57,220 bases of DNA, from positions 1 through 57,220 of the forward strand of contig NZ_JASBRQ010000058.1 in NCBI RefSeq assembly GCF_030149425.1. The letters are read 5' to 3'. Position 1 is the first letter of the stretch, and each line of letters opens with the position of its first letter. The notes beneath the pieces are model-generated. The model worked only from the letters and a program-made list of their open reading frames with translations. It was not told where the DNA came from and ran no database searches. Source of the DNA: Maricaulis sp. GTDB taxonomy: Bacteria > Pseudomonadota > Alphaproteobacteria > Caulobacterales > Maricaulaceae. The position numbers and the translations under genes are program-made. Below, piece by piece: positions 23,873 through 34,129 of this stretch.

Positions 23873-25468
23873 CTAGTGGCGGAAATGGCGCATGCCGGTG
23901 AAGACCATGGCGATGCCGGCCTCATCGGCGGCGGCGATGACTTCCTCGTCGCGGATCGAGCCACCCGGCTGGATCACCGCCGTGGCGCCGGCCTCTGCCG
24001 CCGCGTGCAGACCGTCAGCAAACGGGAAGAAGGCATCGGATGCACATACCGAGCCCTTCGTGCGCGCCGTATCCCAACCATTTTCCTCGGCCGTGGCTTC
24101 AGCCTTGCGCACGGCGAGGCGGGCGGCTTCCAGGCGGCTGGTCTGGCCCATGCCGATACCGGCGGTCACGCCGTTCTGGGCGTAGACAATGGCGTTGGAC
24201 TTGACGTGTTTGACGACTTTCCAGGCAAACAGCAGATCGCGCAGTTCCGCTTCGCTCGGCTCGCGCTGGGTCACGGTTTTGAGCTGGTCTGCGGTTACAC
24301 TGCCAATATCGCGTTCCTGCACCAGCAGACCGCCGGCGACCGTCTTGGTCAGCCAGCCGGACTGGGCCGGGTCCGGCATGCCGCCGGTCAGGAGCACACG
24401 AAGATTGGATTTGGCCGAGAGCACGGCGAGCGCATCCTCGTCGGCAGCAGGGGCGATCACCACTTCGGTGAAGATCTTGACCAGCTCGCCGGCGGTTTCT
24501 GCATCCAGCGGCCGGTTCATGGCCACAATACCGCCAAAGGCCGAGATCGGGTCGGCGGCGAAGGCTTTTTCATAGGCCCCCGCGAGGGTCTCGTGCTGGG
24601 CCACACCGCAGGGGTTGGCGTGCTTGACGATGACGACGGCTGCGCGATCAGCCGGGTCAAATTCGCCCGCCAGTTCAAAGGCTGCGTCGGCATCGGCGAG
24701 ATTGTTATAGCTCAGCGCCTTGCCCTGGGCCTGGCGTGCCGTGGCGATGCCGGGACGGGTCTCGCTGGAGGCGTAGAAGGCGGCGCGCTGGTGCGGGTTC
24801 TCGCCATAGCGCAGAGCCTGCTGCAAGCCCCCGCCGAAGGCACGGAAGTCGGGCGCCGGCGTGTCGAGCTGGTCAGCAAACCATCCCGAGATCGCGGCAT
24901 CATAGGCGGCCGTGCGGGCATAGGCCTTGGCGGCCAGGCGCTTGCGCAGATCGAGCGAGGTCGAGCCCTCATTGGCGTCCATATCGGCCAGGACATGATC
25001 GAGGTCGGTGCCGTCGACACAGACATTGACCCAGGCATGGTTCTTGGCGGCAGCGCGGATCATCGCCGGGCCGCCAATATCGATATTCTCCACGCAGGTC
25101 GCCTCGTCCGCGCCGCGGGCCACGGTATCCTCGAACGGGTAGAGATTGACGTAGAGCAGGTCGATATGCGGGATGCCGTGCTCGGTCATGGCATCGCGGT
25201 CTTCGGGATGGTCGCGCCGGCCAAGCAGGCCGCCATGAACGCGCGGGTGCAGGGTCTTCAGCCGCCCGTCCATCATCTCCGGGAATTCGGTGACCTCAGC
25301 AACATCGCGGGCTTCAAGGCCGGCATCGTTGAGGGCGCGCAGTGTGCCGCCGGTGGAGAGGATTTCGACCCCGGCATCGCGCAGCTTGGTGGCGCGTTCG
25401 ATCAGGCCGGTTTTGTCGGAAACGGAAATCAGCGCACGGCGAATCGGGACGAGATCCATGGCAGACAT
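23873..25468 (-). CDS. purH: Bifunctional AICAR formyltransferase/IMP cyclohydrolase
   Basis: A 531-residue PurH catalysing the last two steps of de novo IMP synthesis in the cytoplasm. The N-terminal IMP cyclohydrolase domain has [10 protein letters not shown] and STGGT, then the conserved [11 protein letters not shown]. The C-terminal transformylase domain has [14 protein letters not shown], the catalytic [16 protein letters not shown] and DAFFPFADG. Length is typical. It lies at the end of the minus-strand cluster rsmB-rpe-heparinase-epimerase, 43 bp after the epimerase stop, with AGGGAG before the ATG. Confidence 0.98.
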   Translation of the reverse strand: MSAMDLVPIRRALISVSDKTGLIERATKLRDAGVEILSTGGTLRALNDAGLEARDVAEVTEFPEMMDGRLKTLHPRVHGGLLGRRDHPEDRDAMTEHGIPHIDLLYVNLYPFEDTVARGADEATCVENIDIGGPAMIRAAAKNHAWVNVCVDGTDLDHVLADMDANEGSTSLDLRKRLAAKAYARTAAYDAAISGWFADQLDTPAPDFRAFGGGLQQALRYGENPHQRAAFYASSETRPGIATARQAQGKALSYNNLADADAAFELAGEFDPADRAAVVIVKHANPCGVAQHETLAGAYEKAFAADPISAFGGIVAMNRPLDAETAGELVKIFTEVVIAPAADEDALAVLSAKSNLRVLLTGGMPDPAQSGWLTKTVAGGLLVQERDIGSVTADQLKTVTQREPSEAELRDLLFAWKVVKHVKSNAIVYAQNGVTAGIGMGQTSRLEAARLAVRKAEATAEENGWDTARTKGSVCASDAFFPFADGLHAAAEAGATAVIQPGGSIRDEEVIAAADEAGIAMVFTGMRHFRH

Positions 25469-25511
25469 GCGGGCAGCTCCCTGCTGGCTGGGCTTGTAAA
25501 GGCGCGGCCTA

Positions 25512-27446
25512 TCACGGAGCGCCGGATGGGGAAAGCTCCTGAACAGCAGGAGTAGGATTTTGCGGCGTCAGACCGCCGACCTGTTTCAGCGCTGCCTGCA
25601 TGGCGACGAGATCATTGCGCCGGGCAGCATCGAGCAGGCGCTCAAGGACGACATCCACCGTGGCCTGTTCCGGCGCCGGTCCGTTGATCGACCAGACCCC
25701 GTCAATATCGGTCTCGCAGGTCTGCTCAAAGGCATAGATCAGCGCTTCATGGCGTTTTTCACCGGGGCGCAATCCGATGACCCGGATCGTGCCCGGAGCG
25801 TCCGGGTCGAGGCCGCGCAGGCGCAGGAGCTGACGGGCGAGGCGCAGAATGGAGACGGGTTCGCCCATATCGAAGACGTAAAGCGCGCCATTGAGCTCCG
25901 AGGCTTCGGCGGTCTGGGCCGCAGCCGCCAGCACCAGCCCGGAGGCTTCACCCACCGTCATGAAATAGCGGGTCGCTTCCTTGTCCGTCACGGTGACCGA
26001 TTGGCCGGTTTCGATCTGGCTTTCAAACAGCGGCACGACCGAGCCGGTCGAGCCCAGAACATTCCCGAAGCGCACCACGCAAATACGTGTCGCGTCGCCT
26101 TTTTGCGCTTCTGACTGGGCCAGTAATTCGGCGGCCCGCTTGGTTGTGCCCATCACATTGGTGGGTTCGACGGCCTTGTCGGTGGAAATCAGGGTGACGA
26201 TCTTGACCCCGTGCTTGCGCGCCATCTCGATCGTATGTGAGGTGCCGAGCACATTGGTCCGCACCGCTTCACCAGGATTCATCTCGCTCATCGGCACGTG
26301 TTTGAGGGCGGCCGCGTGCAGCACGACATCCGGCTTTTCTTCGCCGAATACCTTGTCCAGGCGATGCGGGTCGCGGACATTGGCGAGCACGGCCCGCCAG
26401 CTGCTCTCCGGCTGGGTCCGGCGCAACTCCATATCGATTTCGTAGAGATTGGCTTCCGATGCATCGAGCAGGATCAGCCGCTCCGGATTGAGCTGGGCCG
26501 CTAGGCGGACAAGCTCGGAGCCGATCGTGCCGCCGGCACCGGTGACGAGCACGCGTTTGCCCTCGATCAGCGGCTGGGCCGGTTTCAGATCGGGCGTGCG
26601 CGGCGGGCGGTTGAGCAGATCGGCGGTCTCCACCGAGGAGAAGGCGCCCGGTCCCTTGGCCGGGCGGGCACGGGACAGTTTGGCGCCGGTCACCGAGGCG
26701 ATGCGGATCAACGCATTGACCACTTCCACATTGGTGCGCTCGCCGGCCAATACGATGCGCGGAGCGATTTTCTCGGCGCTGGAGAGTTTGAACAACGCGT
26801 CGGGTAGCGCATCGAGCCCGCCGAGCACCGGAACACCGCGGATCGAGCGCCCGGTCAGCGCCGCATTCGGTTCCACAAGACCCTTGGGGCGGAACGGGGA
26901 AGACCCATTCCGGCGCGCCAGATCGCGCAAGGCATCGTCAAGATCGGCCTGGCTGCCGACCAGAATAGCGGCGGGTTTCTTGCGATCCTCGAACCGGAAA
27001 GCTGTCCGCAGACCCTGGGTATGCCAGGCCGCCACAAACATGCGGGCCCCCAGCAAGAGCCCGATCAGGATCGGGATTTCGATCAGAATACTGGTGCGCG
27101 GAAAACCGTCGAGACGGTTGATCAGGAACAGGACCGGCAGGAAAACCAGATTGGCTACGCCGACAGCCTGGACGATGCGGGCCGCATCATTGAGCGCAGT
27201 ATAGCGCCACACACCGCGGTGCAGACCCTGCAGCGGGAAGACAATGGCGCAGGACAGGGCAAAAATGGTAACCGCTTGAAGAGCAACGCCTTCTGGCGCC
27301 GGTGTGTCGTGATAGAAATAGCGGATCGTGACGGCGATCCACATCGCCACCGCGCCGGCTGCCAAGTCGAAAAGGGCCACCCATCCCATGGTGGTCCAAT
27401 TGCTTTGCAGCGGTCCCTCACTGGGGTGTGTACGCGGCCTACTCAC
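25512..27446 (-). CDS. Membrane nucleotide-sugar 4,6-dehydratase/epimerase (CapD/WbpM-like)
   Basis: A 644-residue polysaccharide biosynthesis protein. The N-terminus has four membrane helices (to about residue 130) and a Rossmann-like regulatory region. The catalytic SDR domain starts with the NAD(P) loop [10 protein letters not shown] at about residue 297. It then shows the [17 protein letters not shown] segment, where the usual Tyr-x3-Lys is replaced by Met-x3-Lys as in the WbpM/PglF/FlaA1 group. These enzymes convert UDP-GlcNAc-type sugars for surface glycans. The ATG overlaps the stop of the heparinase-like gene (ATGA), which fits a shared cell-surface sugar role. The exact substrate is unknown. 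Confidence 0.88.
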   Translation of the reverse strand: MSRPRTHPSEGPLQSNWTTMGWVALFDLAAGAVAMWIAVTIRYFYHDTPAPEGVALQAVTIFALSCAIVFPLQGLHRGVWRYTALNDAARIVQAVGVANLVFLPVLFLINRLDGFPRTSILIEIPILIGLLLGARMFVAAWHTQGLRTAFRFEDRKKPAAILVGSQADLDDALRDLARRNGSSPFRPKGLVEPNAALTGRSIRGVPVLGGLDALPDALFKLSSAEKIAPRIVLAGERTNVEVVNALIRIASVTGAKLSRARPAKGPGAFSSVETADLLNRPPRTPDLKPAQPLIEGKRVLVTGAGGTIGSELVRLAAQLNPERLILLDASEANLYEIDMELRRTQPESSWRAVLANVRDPHRLDKVFGEEKPDVVLHAAALKHVPMSEMNPGEAVRTNVLGTSHTIEMARKHGVKIVTLISTDKAVEPTNVMGTTKRAAELLAQSEAQKGDATRICVVRFGNVLGSTGSVVPLFESQIETGQSVTVTDKEATRYFMTVGEASGLVLAAAAQTAEASELNGALYVFDMGEPVSILRLARQLLRLRGLDPDAPGTIRVIGLRPGEKRHEALIYAFEQTCETDIDGVWSINGPAPEQATVDVVLERLLDAARRNDLVAMQAALKQVGGLTPQNPTPAVQELSPSGAP

Positions 27447-29209
27447 TCAGCCTCCCCTCCGGCTCCACCAACGCGGCCAAGGCGTTGGAAAGCCCAGCGT
27501 ACACGATTTGGCGGTTTGTCGCCTGCCCCATAGGATTCAGCATCACCATAGATGACGATTTGCTGGCTGCGCTGGGGTGGCGCACCGGCGGCAAGATAGA
27601 CGGACCGTTCCAGCTGCAGCGGCCCGCCATCGGTACGGAAACGCCAGCCATCGCCATTGGGCTGCACCAGGAGCGCGCTCATACTGTCGCGCGACAGTGA
27701 GGCGCGGACATCGGGGTGAAGATGGAAGCGAATGGCAAAGCCCAGCCGGCGATCGATATCCTCCGGCGGCCCGTCCTCGACCGGACGATAAAGCGCATCC
27801 TCGCCACGCAGATCGCCGCCATCGGCTGCCAGGAAGATGCGTCGCCGGTGCAAAAGGCCGAAGCGTTCGCGATAGCCTTCATGCGCGCCCTCCAGCCAGA
27901 CGCCCATATCGCCTTCATTGCGGCGGGCGGTAACCTGGCCCGGCCGGGTGGCCAGGCGGGGGCCCAAGAGATTGCGTTGCCATCCGGGTGGCAGCAGGCG
28001 GGCCGAGGAGACTTCCTCGAGCACGAGCGTGGAGTGGGCTGCGGTGGCGCGGACCGCTTCGCGCCAGTTTGAGGCCTGGTCATCATGCCAGCCGCAATTG
28101 ACGATCAGGCGGCCACCCGGCGTGCACATCTCGATGGCCAGCGCGCTGGCGTGTGCTGCGGTGCTCAAAGCGCCGCGGGGCGCGTCGCCGACGTCGAATA
28201 TCACCGTAGCGCCGCCCGCTTCGGAGCGGTGAAAGCCGGAGTGAGGAGCAAAGCCGAAGGGTTTGACCGGCTTGTCATCGCGCGCCAACGCCTTGGCCAG
28301 GGCTTCGCGGTCGCCTTCGCCACTGCCATGAAAGGCGGCCAGACCCCTATCGGCCATTTCGAAGAAGCGCGTCATCGGGCGTAGCCGGTCGATGGCTTTT
28401 TGCACGCTGACCGGAATCGGCAATTGTGCATATTCGGCGGCGTCCCGCAGCGTCACCAGATCAATCAATGCTTCCATGGTGGCGCGTGGTGAGCGGGTGA
28501 CATGTCCGCCGTCGGGTAGGATCTGGCGTTCGACCTCGCGGGCCAGCGCCGACAGGCCGGATTTATACAGGCCGCTCTGTCGCGGCAGGCAGAGCCCGGA
28601 CAGGGCCAGGGCGACGGCGCAGCGCAGTTTCACCGGGCCGTCATTGGCCAATCCGATCGCGCGCTTGAGATAGCGTACCTGGCGGGTCAGGACCCGCAGG
28701 CGAGCCCGGCGCACCTTGTCATCTTCGCCGGTATCGCCAAACAGCACTTCGCCGCAGCGCAGCCAGTTCATGATGCGCGAGGACAAGACCCCGTGTGACC
28801 AGGCGAAACTATTCCAGCTGCCGAATTGGTTGGCCCAGCTATCGACCAGGCGGCGGGCTTCCGCGGCGCCGTCATGACCGGTTGCCGCGACGCTATGGCG
28901 GAGCCAGCCAAAGCCGTGCAAGCGCGTGGCAAAGGTCCGGCTCGGGGCCAGCATGGCCCAGATATCGGAGCCGTCGCGGGCAATCAGCTGGTCGCCAGCA
29001 AGGGCGAAGCGCCCTTCACAAATGGCCGTCCCGATGTCGCTGTCAGGCGTGTAGAAATCGTCCGGGATCTGGTCGAGCCCGTCCGCTGCCAGGCTTGGCG
29101 CAGGCAGCAGTCTTGGCAGGCCAAGCGCATTGATGGTGGACGAGGCTTCGCGCCGGACCGCGAGCCAGCTGGCGCTGGCATAGTCTGAGAGGCCCACTGC
29201 GCGTGCCAT
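27443..29209 (-). CDS. Heparinase II/III family protein
   Basis: A 588-residue protein; I take the start MARAVGLSDY at 29209, five bases after the rpe stop, rather than a longer frame running through rpe. The N-terminal half is an alpha/alpha toroid (WSHGVLSSRIMNWL, VKLRCAVALALSGL, LPDGGHVTRSPR). The C-terminal half has the beta-sandwich with HASALAIEMCTPGGRLIVNCG, typical of heparinase II/III-like lyases that cut uronate-containing glycans. No obvious signal peptide is present, so it may be exported by another route or act in the cytoplasm. Rpe-heparinase-purH order recurs in alphaproteobacteria as far as I recall. Confidence 0.85.
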   Translation of the reverse strand: MARAVGLSDYASASWLAVRREASSTINALGLPRLLPAPSLAADGLDQIPDDFYTPDSDIGTAICEGRFALAGDQLIARDGSDIWAMLAPSRTFATRLHGFGWLRHSVAATGHDGAAEARRLVDSWANQFGSWNSFAWSHGVLSSRIMNWLRCGEVLFGDTGEDDKVRRARLRVLTRQVRYLKRAIGLANDGPVKLRCAVALALSGLCLPRQSGLYKSGLSALAREVERQILPDGGHVTRSPRATMEALIDLVTLRDAAEYAQLPIPVSVQKAIDRLRPMTRFFEMADRGLAAFHGSGEGDREALAKALARDDKPVKPFGFAPHSGFHRSEAGGATVIFDVGDAPRGALSTAAHASALAIEMCTPGGRLIVNCGWHDDQASNWREAVRATAAHSTLVLEEVSSARLLPPGWQRNLLGPRLATRPGQVTARRNEGDMGVWLEGAHEGYRERFGLLHRRRIFLAADGGDLRGEDALYRPVEDGPPEDIDRRLGFAIRFHLHPDVRASLSRDSMSALLVQPNGDGWRFRTDGGPLQLERSVYLAAGAPPQRSQQIVIYGDAESYGAGDKPPNRVRWAFQRLGRVGGAGGEAE

Positions 29210-29214
29210 CAGGC

Positions 29215-29874
29215 TCAGCCTCGCAGCGCCTGGATATTGTCGGCATAGGCGGAGGGGCCGCCCTTGAAGACAGCAGAACCGGCGACCAGCGCCTTGGCGC
29301 CGGCATCCATGCATTGCCGGGCTGTCTGCGCGTTCACGCCACCATCGACTTCGATCATGGTTTCATAGCCGCGCTTTTCGATCCACGTAGCAAGCGTTTC
29401 GATCTTGCGCAGCTGGCTGGTGATAAAGCTTTGCCCGCCAAAACCCGGATTGACGCTCATGATCAAGATCAGATCGAGCTCTTCGAGCGTGTAGTCGAGC
29501 GTCTCAGCCGGAGTGGAGGGGTTGAGCGCCGCGCCGGCCTTGCAATCAAGTGCCTTGATCGACTGTACGGTACGGTGAAAATGCGGTCCGGCTTCGGGGT
29601 GTGCTGTGATGATATCGGCACCCGCTTGGGCAAAGGCCTCCAGATACGGATCGACCGGTTCGATCATCAAGTGCACATCGAAGGGTTTGTCCGAGTGCGG
29701 GCGCAGGGCTTTGACCACCCCCGGCCCGATCGTCAGATTGGGCACAAAATGCCCGTCCATGACATCGATATGGATCCAGTCGGCGCCGGCGGCGTCGATG
29801 GCGCGGACCTCTTCGCCGAGCTTGGCAAAATCGGCAGAGAGGATGGAAGGCGAGATGATCGGTGATTGCGGCAT
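29215..29874 (-). CDS. rpe: Ribulose-phosphate 3-epimerase
   Basis: A 219-residue TIM-barrel enzyme interconverting ribulose 5-phosphate and xylulose 5-phosphate in the pentose phosphate pathway. Conserved segments are [17 protein letters not shown] at the start, [19 protein letters not shown] (metal-binding His and Asp), [22 protein letters not shown] and IEVDGGVN followed by VAGSAVF. Length is typical. It is 72 bp downstream of rsmB and five bases before the heparinase-like gene. Confidence 0.97.
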   Translation of the reverse strand: MPQSPIISPSILSADFAKLGEEVRAIDAAGADWIHIDVMDGHFVPNLTIGPGVVKALRPHSDKPFDVHLMIEPVDPYLEAFAQAGADIITAHPEAGPHFHRTVQSIKALDCKAGAALNPSTPAETLDYTLEELDLILIMSVNPGFGGQSFITSQLRKIETLATWIEKRGYETMIEVDGGVNAQTARQCMDAGAKALVAGSAVFKGGPSAYADNIQALRG

Positions 29875-29946
29875 GGGGAAACCGGATATCAGTGCGTCAG
29901 ACAGGGTGCAAGCAGGCCTGCCTGCAAGGCATTAACAAGCCTAAAA

Positions 29947-31245
29947 TCACGCTGATTTTCGCAACCGCGCAATGAAAAACCCGTCCAGCGATCCGCGTTC
30001 GCGCCACATAGCCGGCGTTATGCGTAGATGACCGCGCTCATTGATCGCGTCTTCCAGCCCCGGAACCTCTTCCGGGCGGACCTTGTCGGTCTTCAGGCTC
30101 TTGTCGCGCTTGAGCACGTCGGAGATGAGGTATTCGCCCTCTTCCGGTTCCAAAGAACAGGTGCACAGGATCATGCGCCCGCCCGGCTTGAGCAATTTCG
30201 ACGCGGCTCGCGCGAGATCGCGTTGCACACCGGCGAAACGGCGGATATCCGCATCGGTTTTGATCCAAGGGCTTTCAGGATGACGCCGCAGCGTGCCCGT
30301 GGCTGAACAGGGTGCGTCGAGCAGAACCGCATCGACTTCTTCCTCGCGCTTGTAATTGCGCGCATCGGCGATCTCGACCGTGGCGGTCAGGCCGGTACGC
30401 TCGAGGTTTTCATGCAGGCGCTTCATGCGCGGCTCGGAACTGTCGACGGCGATCACATCGGCACCGGCCGCAGCGAGCTGCATGGTTTTGCCACCCGGAG
30501 CGGCGCACAGGTCGACGATTGTCTGACCGGCTTCAGGCTCAAGCAATTTCACCGGCAGGGCTGCAGCGGCATCCTGGGCCCACCAGGCGCCCTCTTTATA
30601 CCCGGGCAATTGCGCGACCTGGCCGACTGTGGCGCGGCGCAAAGTCCCTGTCGGGAGGGTGTCAGCATCCAATTCCTTGGCCCAATGCTCCAATTCGCTG
30701 CCATCGCGCAGGCTGAAATCGAGCGGCGGGGTTTCCAGGCCGGCTGCTGCAAAGCGGCTGAGCTGGCCCGGCCCATAGGTCTTGCGCCAGCGTGTGCGCA
30801 GCCATTCGGGGATATTCTCCGACGGCGGCAGCTTGACCGCGATCGTCTTGCCTTCCTTGGCCACGCGGCGCAGCACGGCATTGATCACGCTCTTGAACTT
30901 GACCGCATCCTGGCGGTCCTCTGCGAGTTTCATCGCCGTTGATACGGCCGCATGCGGCGGGGTGTCGAGCCAGAGCAATTGGGTGGCACCGGTGACCAGG
31001 ATGGCCTGCATCGACCGTGTCGAACCGTCCAGCGGACGCGACAGGAAAGTGTTGAGCACTTTCGTCGTCTGTCCCAGGCGGCGAAAACTGGTGGCCAGGA
31101 GCAAGCGCGCAAAGGCCTTGTCACGCGGCGGCAGCGCATTGAAACCGCGCAGGGTTTCCAGCGCCGGCTCGAGCGTGCGGCGGTCTTTGGTGATGCGGAT
31201 ATAGGCGTCGACCGCAAAGCGGCGGGGATCTTTATCGTCCGTCAT
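29947..31245 (-). CDS. rsmB: RsmB-like 16S rRNA cytosine-C5 methyltransferase
   Basis: A 432-residue enzyme expected to methylate C967 of 16S rRNA. The N-terminal third is the NusB-like helical RNA-binding domain (residues about 8-140). The SAM-binding domain begins at DLCAAPGGKTMQLA, followed by the two catalytic Cys motifs DAPCSATG and CTCSLEPEEGE. The motifs fit the RsmB/Sun group well. It lies 49 bp downstream of htpX in the same direction and upstream of rpe, a commonly linked pair. Confidence 0.93.
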   Translation of the reverse strand: MTDDKDPRRFAVDAYIRITKDRRTLEPALETLRGFNALPPRDKAFARLLLATSFRRLGQTTKVLNTFLSRPLDGSTRSMQAILVTGATQLLWLDTPPHAAVSTAMKLAEDRQDAVKFKSVINAVLRRVAKEGKTIAVKLPPSENIPEWLRTRWRKTYGPGQLSRFAAAGLETPPLDFSLRDGSELEHWAKELDADTLPTGTLRRATVGQVAQLPGYKEGAWWAQDAAAALPVKLLEPEAGQTIVDLCAAPGGKTMQLAAAGADVIAVDSSEPRMKRLHENLERTGLTATVEIADARNYKREEEVDAVLLDAPCSATGTLRRHPESPWIKTDADIRRFAGVQRDLARAASKLLKPGGRMILCTCSLEPEEGEYLISDVLKRDKSLKTDKVRPEEVPGLEDAINERGHLRITPAMWRERGSLDGFFIARLRKSA

Positions 31246-31294
31246 GGCCGCGCAGCTAGCACGCCGCGCGATCTCCGTCTAATCGCAAGGGCGG

Positions 31295-32191
31295 TTAGCC
31301 CCAAGGTCCACGCGGTCCCCAGGGGCCGGAACGGACCGGTGCAGCAGCGCCCGCCATCTTGCGCAACTGGTCGATCCGGTTGGCCGTATCGGGATGGGTG
31401 GAAAAGAGATTATCCATGCGCTGACCATTGAGCGGGTTGATGATGAACATATGCGCCGTTGCCGGATTACGCTCGGCCTGTTCATTCACCGTCTGGCGCG
31501 CGCTGCGCTCGATTTTTTCCAGAGCGGACGCCAGCGCCATCGGATTGCCGTGGATTTCCGCCCCGATCCGGTCGGCCTCGTACTCGCGCGAGCGGGAGAT
31601 CGCTGATTGCACCAGCATCGCGGCCATCGGTGCGAAAATCATCAGCGCGATCGTGCCGAGCAGGCCGGCGCGGTTATTGCCGCCGAAAAAGAGCGCGAAA
31701 TTGGCCAGCATGCCGATTGCGCCGGCCAGGGTGGCGGTCACCGTCATGGTCAGCGTGTCGCGGTTTTTCACATGCGCCAGCTCGTGCGCCATCACGCCCT
31801 GCACTTCTTCGCGATTTAGGCGATTGATCAGGCCCGTGGTGGCGGCGACGGCGGCGTGTTGCGGGTCGCGGCCGGTGGCAAAAGCATTGGGCTGGTCGGT
31901 TTCGATGACATAGATGCGTGGCTCCGGCATCTGCGCCTTGAATGCCAGGGCTTTGACGTCGGAGGCGTATTGGCGCAGCCGCGGATCGCGTTCATCGACG
32001 CGGATTTCCCGGGCGCCATGCATGCGCAGGACCGCATCGGCTGAGTTCCACCAGGCGAACAGGTTCATGCCCGCTGCCACGACCAGCGCAATGAGTGCTC
32101 CGCCGGCACCTCCCAGAATGAAACCGATACCCATGAAGAGTGCGGTCATACCCGCCAGGAGGAAGAAGGTGCGCAGCGTATTGCCGGTCAT
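31295..32191 (-). CDS. htpX: Membrane zinc metalloprotease HtpX
   Basis: A 298-residue M48-family protease of the inner membrane that degrades damaged membrane proteins. Two N-terminal helices (about 8-28 and 30-48) precede the active site HELAH at 136-140. Two further helices follow (about 150-175 and 180-200), then the third zinc ligand in [12 protein letters not shown]. The C-terminus has a Gly/Pro/Trp tail ([10 protein letters not shown]). It is probably the first gene of the htpX-rsmB-rpe run and diverges from the DUF1674 gene. Confidence 0.96.
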   Translation of the reverse strand: MTGNTLRTFFLLAGMTALFMGIGFILGGAGGALIALVVAAGMNLFAWWNSADAVLRMHGAREIRVDERDPRLRQYASDVKALAFKAQMPEPRIYVIETDQPNAFATGRDPQHAAVAATTGLINRLNREEVQGVMAHELAHVKNRDTLTMTVTATLAGAIGMLANFALFFGGNNRAGLLGTIALMIFAPMAAMLVQSAISRSREYEADRIGAEIHGNPMALASALEKIERSARQTVNEQAERNPATAHMFIINPLNGQRMDNLFSTHPDTANRIDQLRKMAGAAAPVRSGPWGPRGPWG

Positions 32192-32257
32192 GCGATGAAA
32201 CTCTCACTTCAGTACTTGGCGTTTTGCCTTTGGGGGCGTTTCGCCTATCTAGTTGGT

Positions 32258-32500
32258 ATGACCGACGCACCTGATCAAGGGGGGAATACCCCTGCTGAAA
32301 TCCCTGCCGCCACGCTGGAAAACGCCGCTCCGGGCAAGGCGCTGAGCCCTGCCGCCAAGCGCGCGCTGGAAGAGGCGGCAGCCCGCCGCGCAGCTCAGGC
32401 CGAGGCTGAAGCCATGCCGGAAGAACAGGGCGGTCCGAAAGGGCTGGAGCCGACCCGGTTCGGGGACTGGGAACGCAAGGGTATTGTCAGCGACTTCTGA
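32258..32500 (+). CDS. DUF1674 protein, SDH assembly factor 4-like
   Basis: An 80-residue protein with the DUF1674 C-terminus (GPKGLEPTRFGDWERKG, ending SDF), the hallmark of the succinate dehydrogenase assembly factor 4 family, which helps mature the flavinated SdhA subunit. The N-terminal half is Ala/Glu-rich and probably disordered. I chose the ATG at 32258 because the conserved region does not need the hydrophobic upstream frame. It reads divergently from htpX and converges with pyrF. Confidence 0.85.
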   Translation: MTDAPDQGGNTPAEIPAATLENAAPGKALSPAAKRALEEAAARRAAQAEAEAMPEEQGGPKGLEPTRFGDWERKGIVSDF

Positions 32501-32508
32501 GCGCGCCG

Positions 32509-33198
32509 CTAACCCGCCATTTCCGCGACGATGGCCTGTGCCGCTGCGACCGGATCCGGCGCCGCATTGATCGGCCGTCCGACGACAAGATGGGTCGAGC
32601 CCTTGCGGATCGCATCGCCCGGCGTCACCACGCGTTTCTGGTCGCCCGCATCCGCTCCTGCGGGGCGGATGCCTGGTGTGACAATCAGGAAGCCATCGCC
32701 AAAACGCTCACGGATTTCAGGGGCTTCCTGTGCACTGGCGACAATGCCATCAATGCCCGCCTCGAGGCTCTGCTCGACCCGGCGCAGGACCAGGTCGCGG
32801 GCCTTGAAGCCATAGCCCATCTCTTCCAGCATCGCGTCGTCATAACAGGTCATCACCGTGACCCCGAGGATCTTCAGGTCCGAACCCTCCCGGCCGGCAT
32901 GGGCGGCGCGCATCACCGCGGGTTCGGCGTGTACGGTCAGCAGGTCAGCACCGGCGGTCACGATGGAGCGCGTGGCTTTTTCCACCGTGGCCGGGATGTC
33001 GTGCAGTTTGTAATCGAGGAAGACCTGTTTGCCGGCGGTCTTGAGTTCGCGGGCGAGGTCCATGCCGCCAATGGGCAGGAGCTGCAGGCCGATTTTGTAG
33101 AAGCTGACACTTTCGCCGAGCGTTTGCACGAGCGAGCGGGCGTCGCCGGTGGAGGGAAGGTCCAGCGCGGCGATCAGGCGGGGATCAGATTGGGTCAT
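32509..33198 (-). CDS. pyrF: Orotidine 5'-phosphate decarboxylase
   Basis: A 229-residue TIM-barrel enzyme making UMP from OMP in pyrimidine synthesis. Visible motifs are [16 protein letters not shown], the catalytic [17 protein letters not shown] (Asp-x-Lys-x2-Asp), and LIVTPGIRP near the phosphate site, then VVGRPINAA. Length is normal. It is 43 bp downstream of the SDR gene on the same strand and separated from the DUF1674 gene by only eight bases at the 3' ends. Confidence 0.97.
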   Translation of the reverse strand: MTQSDPRLIAALDLPSTGDARSLVQTLGESVSFYKIGLQLLPIGGMDLARELKTAGKQVFLDYKLHDIPATVEKATRSIVTAGADLLTVHAEPAVMRAAHAGREGSDLKILGVTVMTCYDDAMLEEMGYGFKARDLVLRRVEQSLEAGIDGIVASAQEAPEIRERFGDGFLIVTPGIRPAGADAGDQKRVVTPGDAIRKGSTHLVVGRPINAAPDPVAAAQAIVAEMAG

Positions 33199-33241
33199 AA
33201 AACGCGGTTCTATGCCGCCGCGCTGCGATTTGGCAAGCCGG

Positions 33242-34069
33242 TCAGCTGGCGCTGTCCTTGGCGGTGTTCTCGCCCGTATTGCGCAGATTGGCGCTCTGAC
33301 GGTCCATCAACCACATCGAAGCCGGCCCGGGCAGAACCTGGTTCAGCCCGGTGAGGAATTTCCACCACAGGCCCGGCACGCAGACGACCTGGTTACGCTG
33401 CAGGGCGTCATAACCGGCCTTGGCCACCTCATCCGCCTCGAGCCACCAGAATTTCGGCATTTGTGACACCAGCTTGCGGGTGTTGTTGACGTCGTGGAAT
33501 TCCGAATAGGTCAGGCCCGGGCAGAGGGCGGAGACATGAATTCCGGACGCCTTGCCTTCCAGGTGCAGCGATTGGGAAAACTTGATCAGGGCCGATTTGA
33601 CGGAGGAGTAGAGCGTGTGCCCGCGTGAGCCGGGCATGATGCCGGCCACCGAGGCGACGTTGAGAATACGGCCATAGCCGCGCTCCTCCATGCCCGGCAT
33701 GACGCGGTGCACCAGCTCGCAATAGCTGATGTACATCAGCTGGATAAAGTCTGACTGCTGTTTCCAGCTGGTGCGAGTATAGGTGCCGGGCAGGCCGAAA
33801 CCGGCATTATTGACCAGCGCATCAATCTGCCGTTCGCGGCTTTCCACCGCATCAATGATGGCTTTCGGGGCGGCCGGGTCGTTGAGGTCGGCGGCGATGA
33901 CCAGGGTCTCGATACGGTGTTGGTCTTCGAGTTGATCAGCCAGGGCGCGGAGCCGGTCCTCGCGCCGGGCTACCAGCGCCAGGTCCCAGCCATTGGCGGC
34001 GAATTCCTGGGCGAGGGCTTTGCCGATGCCGGAGGAAGCTCCGGTGATGAGCGCAAGGCGGCGGGACAT
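33242..34069 (-). CDS. Short-chain dehydrogenase/reductase
   Basis: A 275-residue classical SDR. The cofactor loop [11 protein letters not shown] is at about residues 8-18, the NNAGFG motif at about 87-92, catalytic Ser in ASVAGIM and the Tyr-x3-Lys in YSSVKSAL at about 154-158. The Arg-rich segment after the second strand (VARREDR) favours NADP(H). The C-terminal region resembles DltE/YqjQ-type oxidoreductases of unknown substrate. It precedes pyrF by 43 bp. Confidence 0.9.
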   Translation of the reverse strand: MSRRLALITGASSGIGKALAQEFAANGWDLALVARREDRLRALADQLEDQHRIETLVIAADLNDPAAPKAIIDAVESRERQIDALVNNAGFGLPGTYTRTSWKQQSDFIQLMYISYCELVHRVMPGMEERGYGRILNVASVAGIMPGSRGHTLYSSVKSALIKFSQSLHLEGKASGIHVSALCPGLTYSEFHDVNNTRKLVSQMPKFWWLEADEVAKAGYDALQRNQVVCVPGLWWKFLTGLNQVLPGPASMWLMDRQSANLRNTGENTAKDSAS

Positions 34070-34129
34070 GACAGGCTCCTGTTCTTGTCCCGACTAGTTG
34101 AGGCGAATTTGGCCGCTTGTCCAGCCGCG

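Noticed and set aside
23591..25555. 654-codon open frame antisense to purH
   Set aside because: It runs through both purH and the hydrolase gene and is a mirror of their codon bias; PurH is unmistakable.
29210..29314. Longer start for the heparinase-like protein
   Set aside because: It would overlap the end of rpe, and its residues are not protein-like; MARAV follows rpe by five bases.
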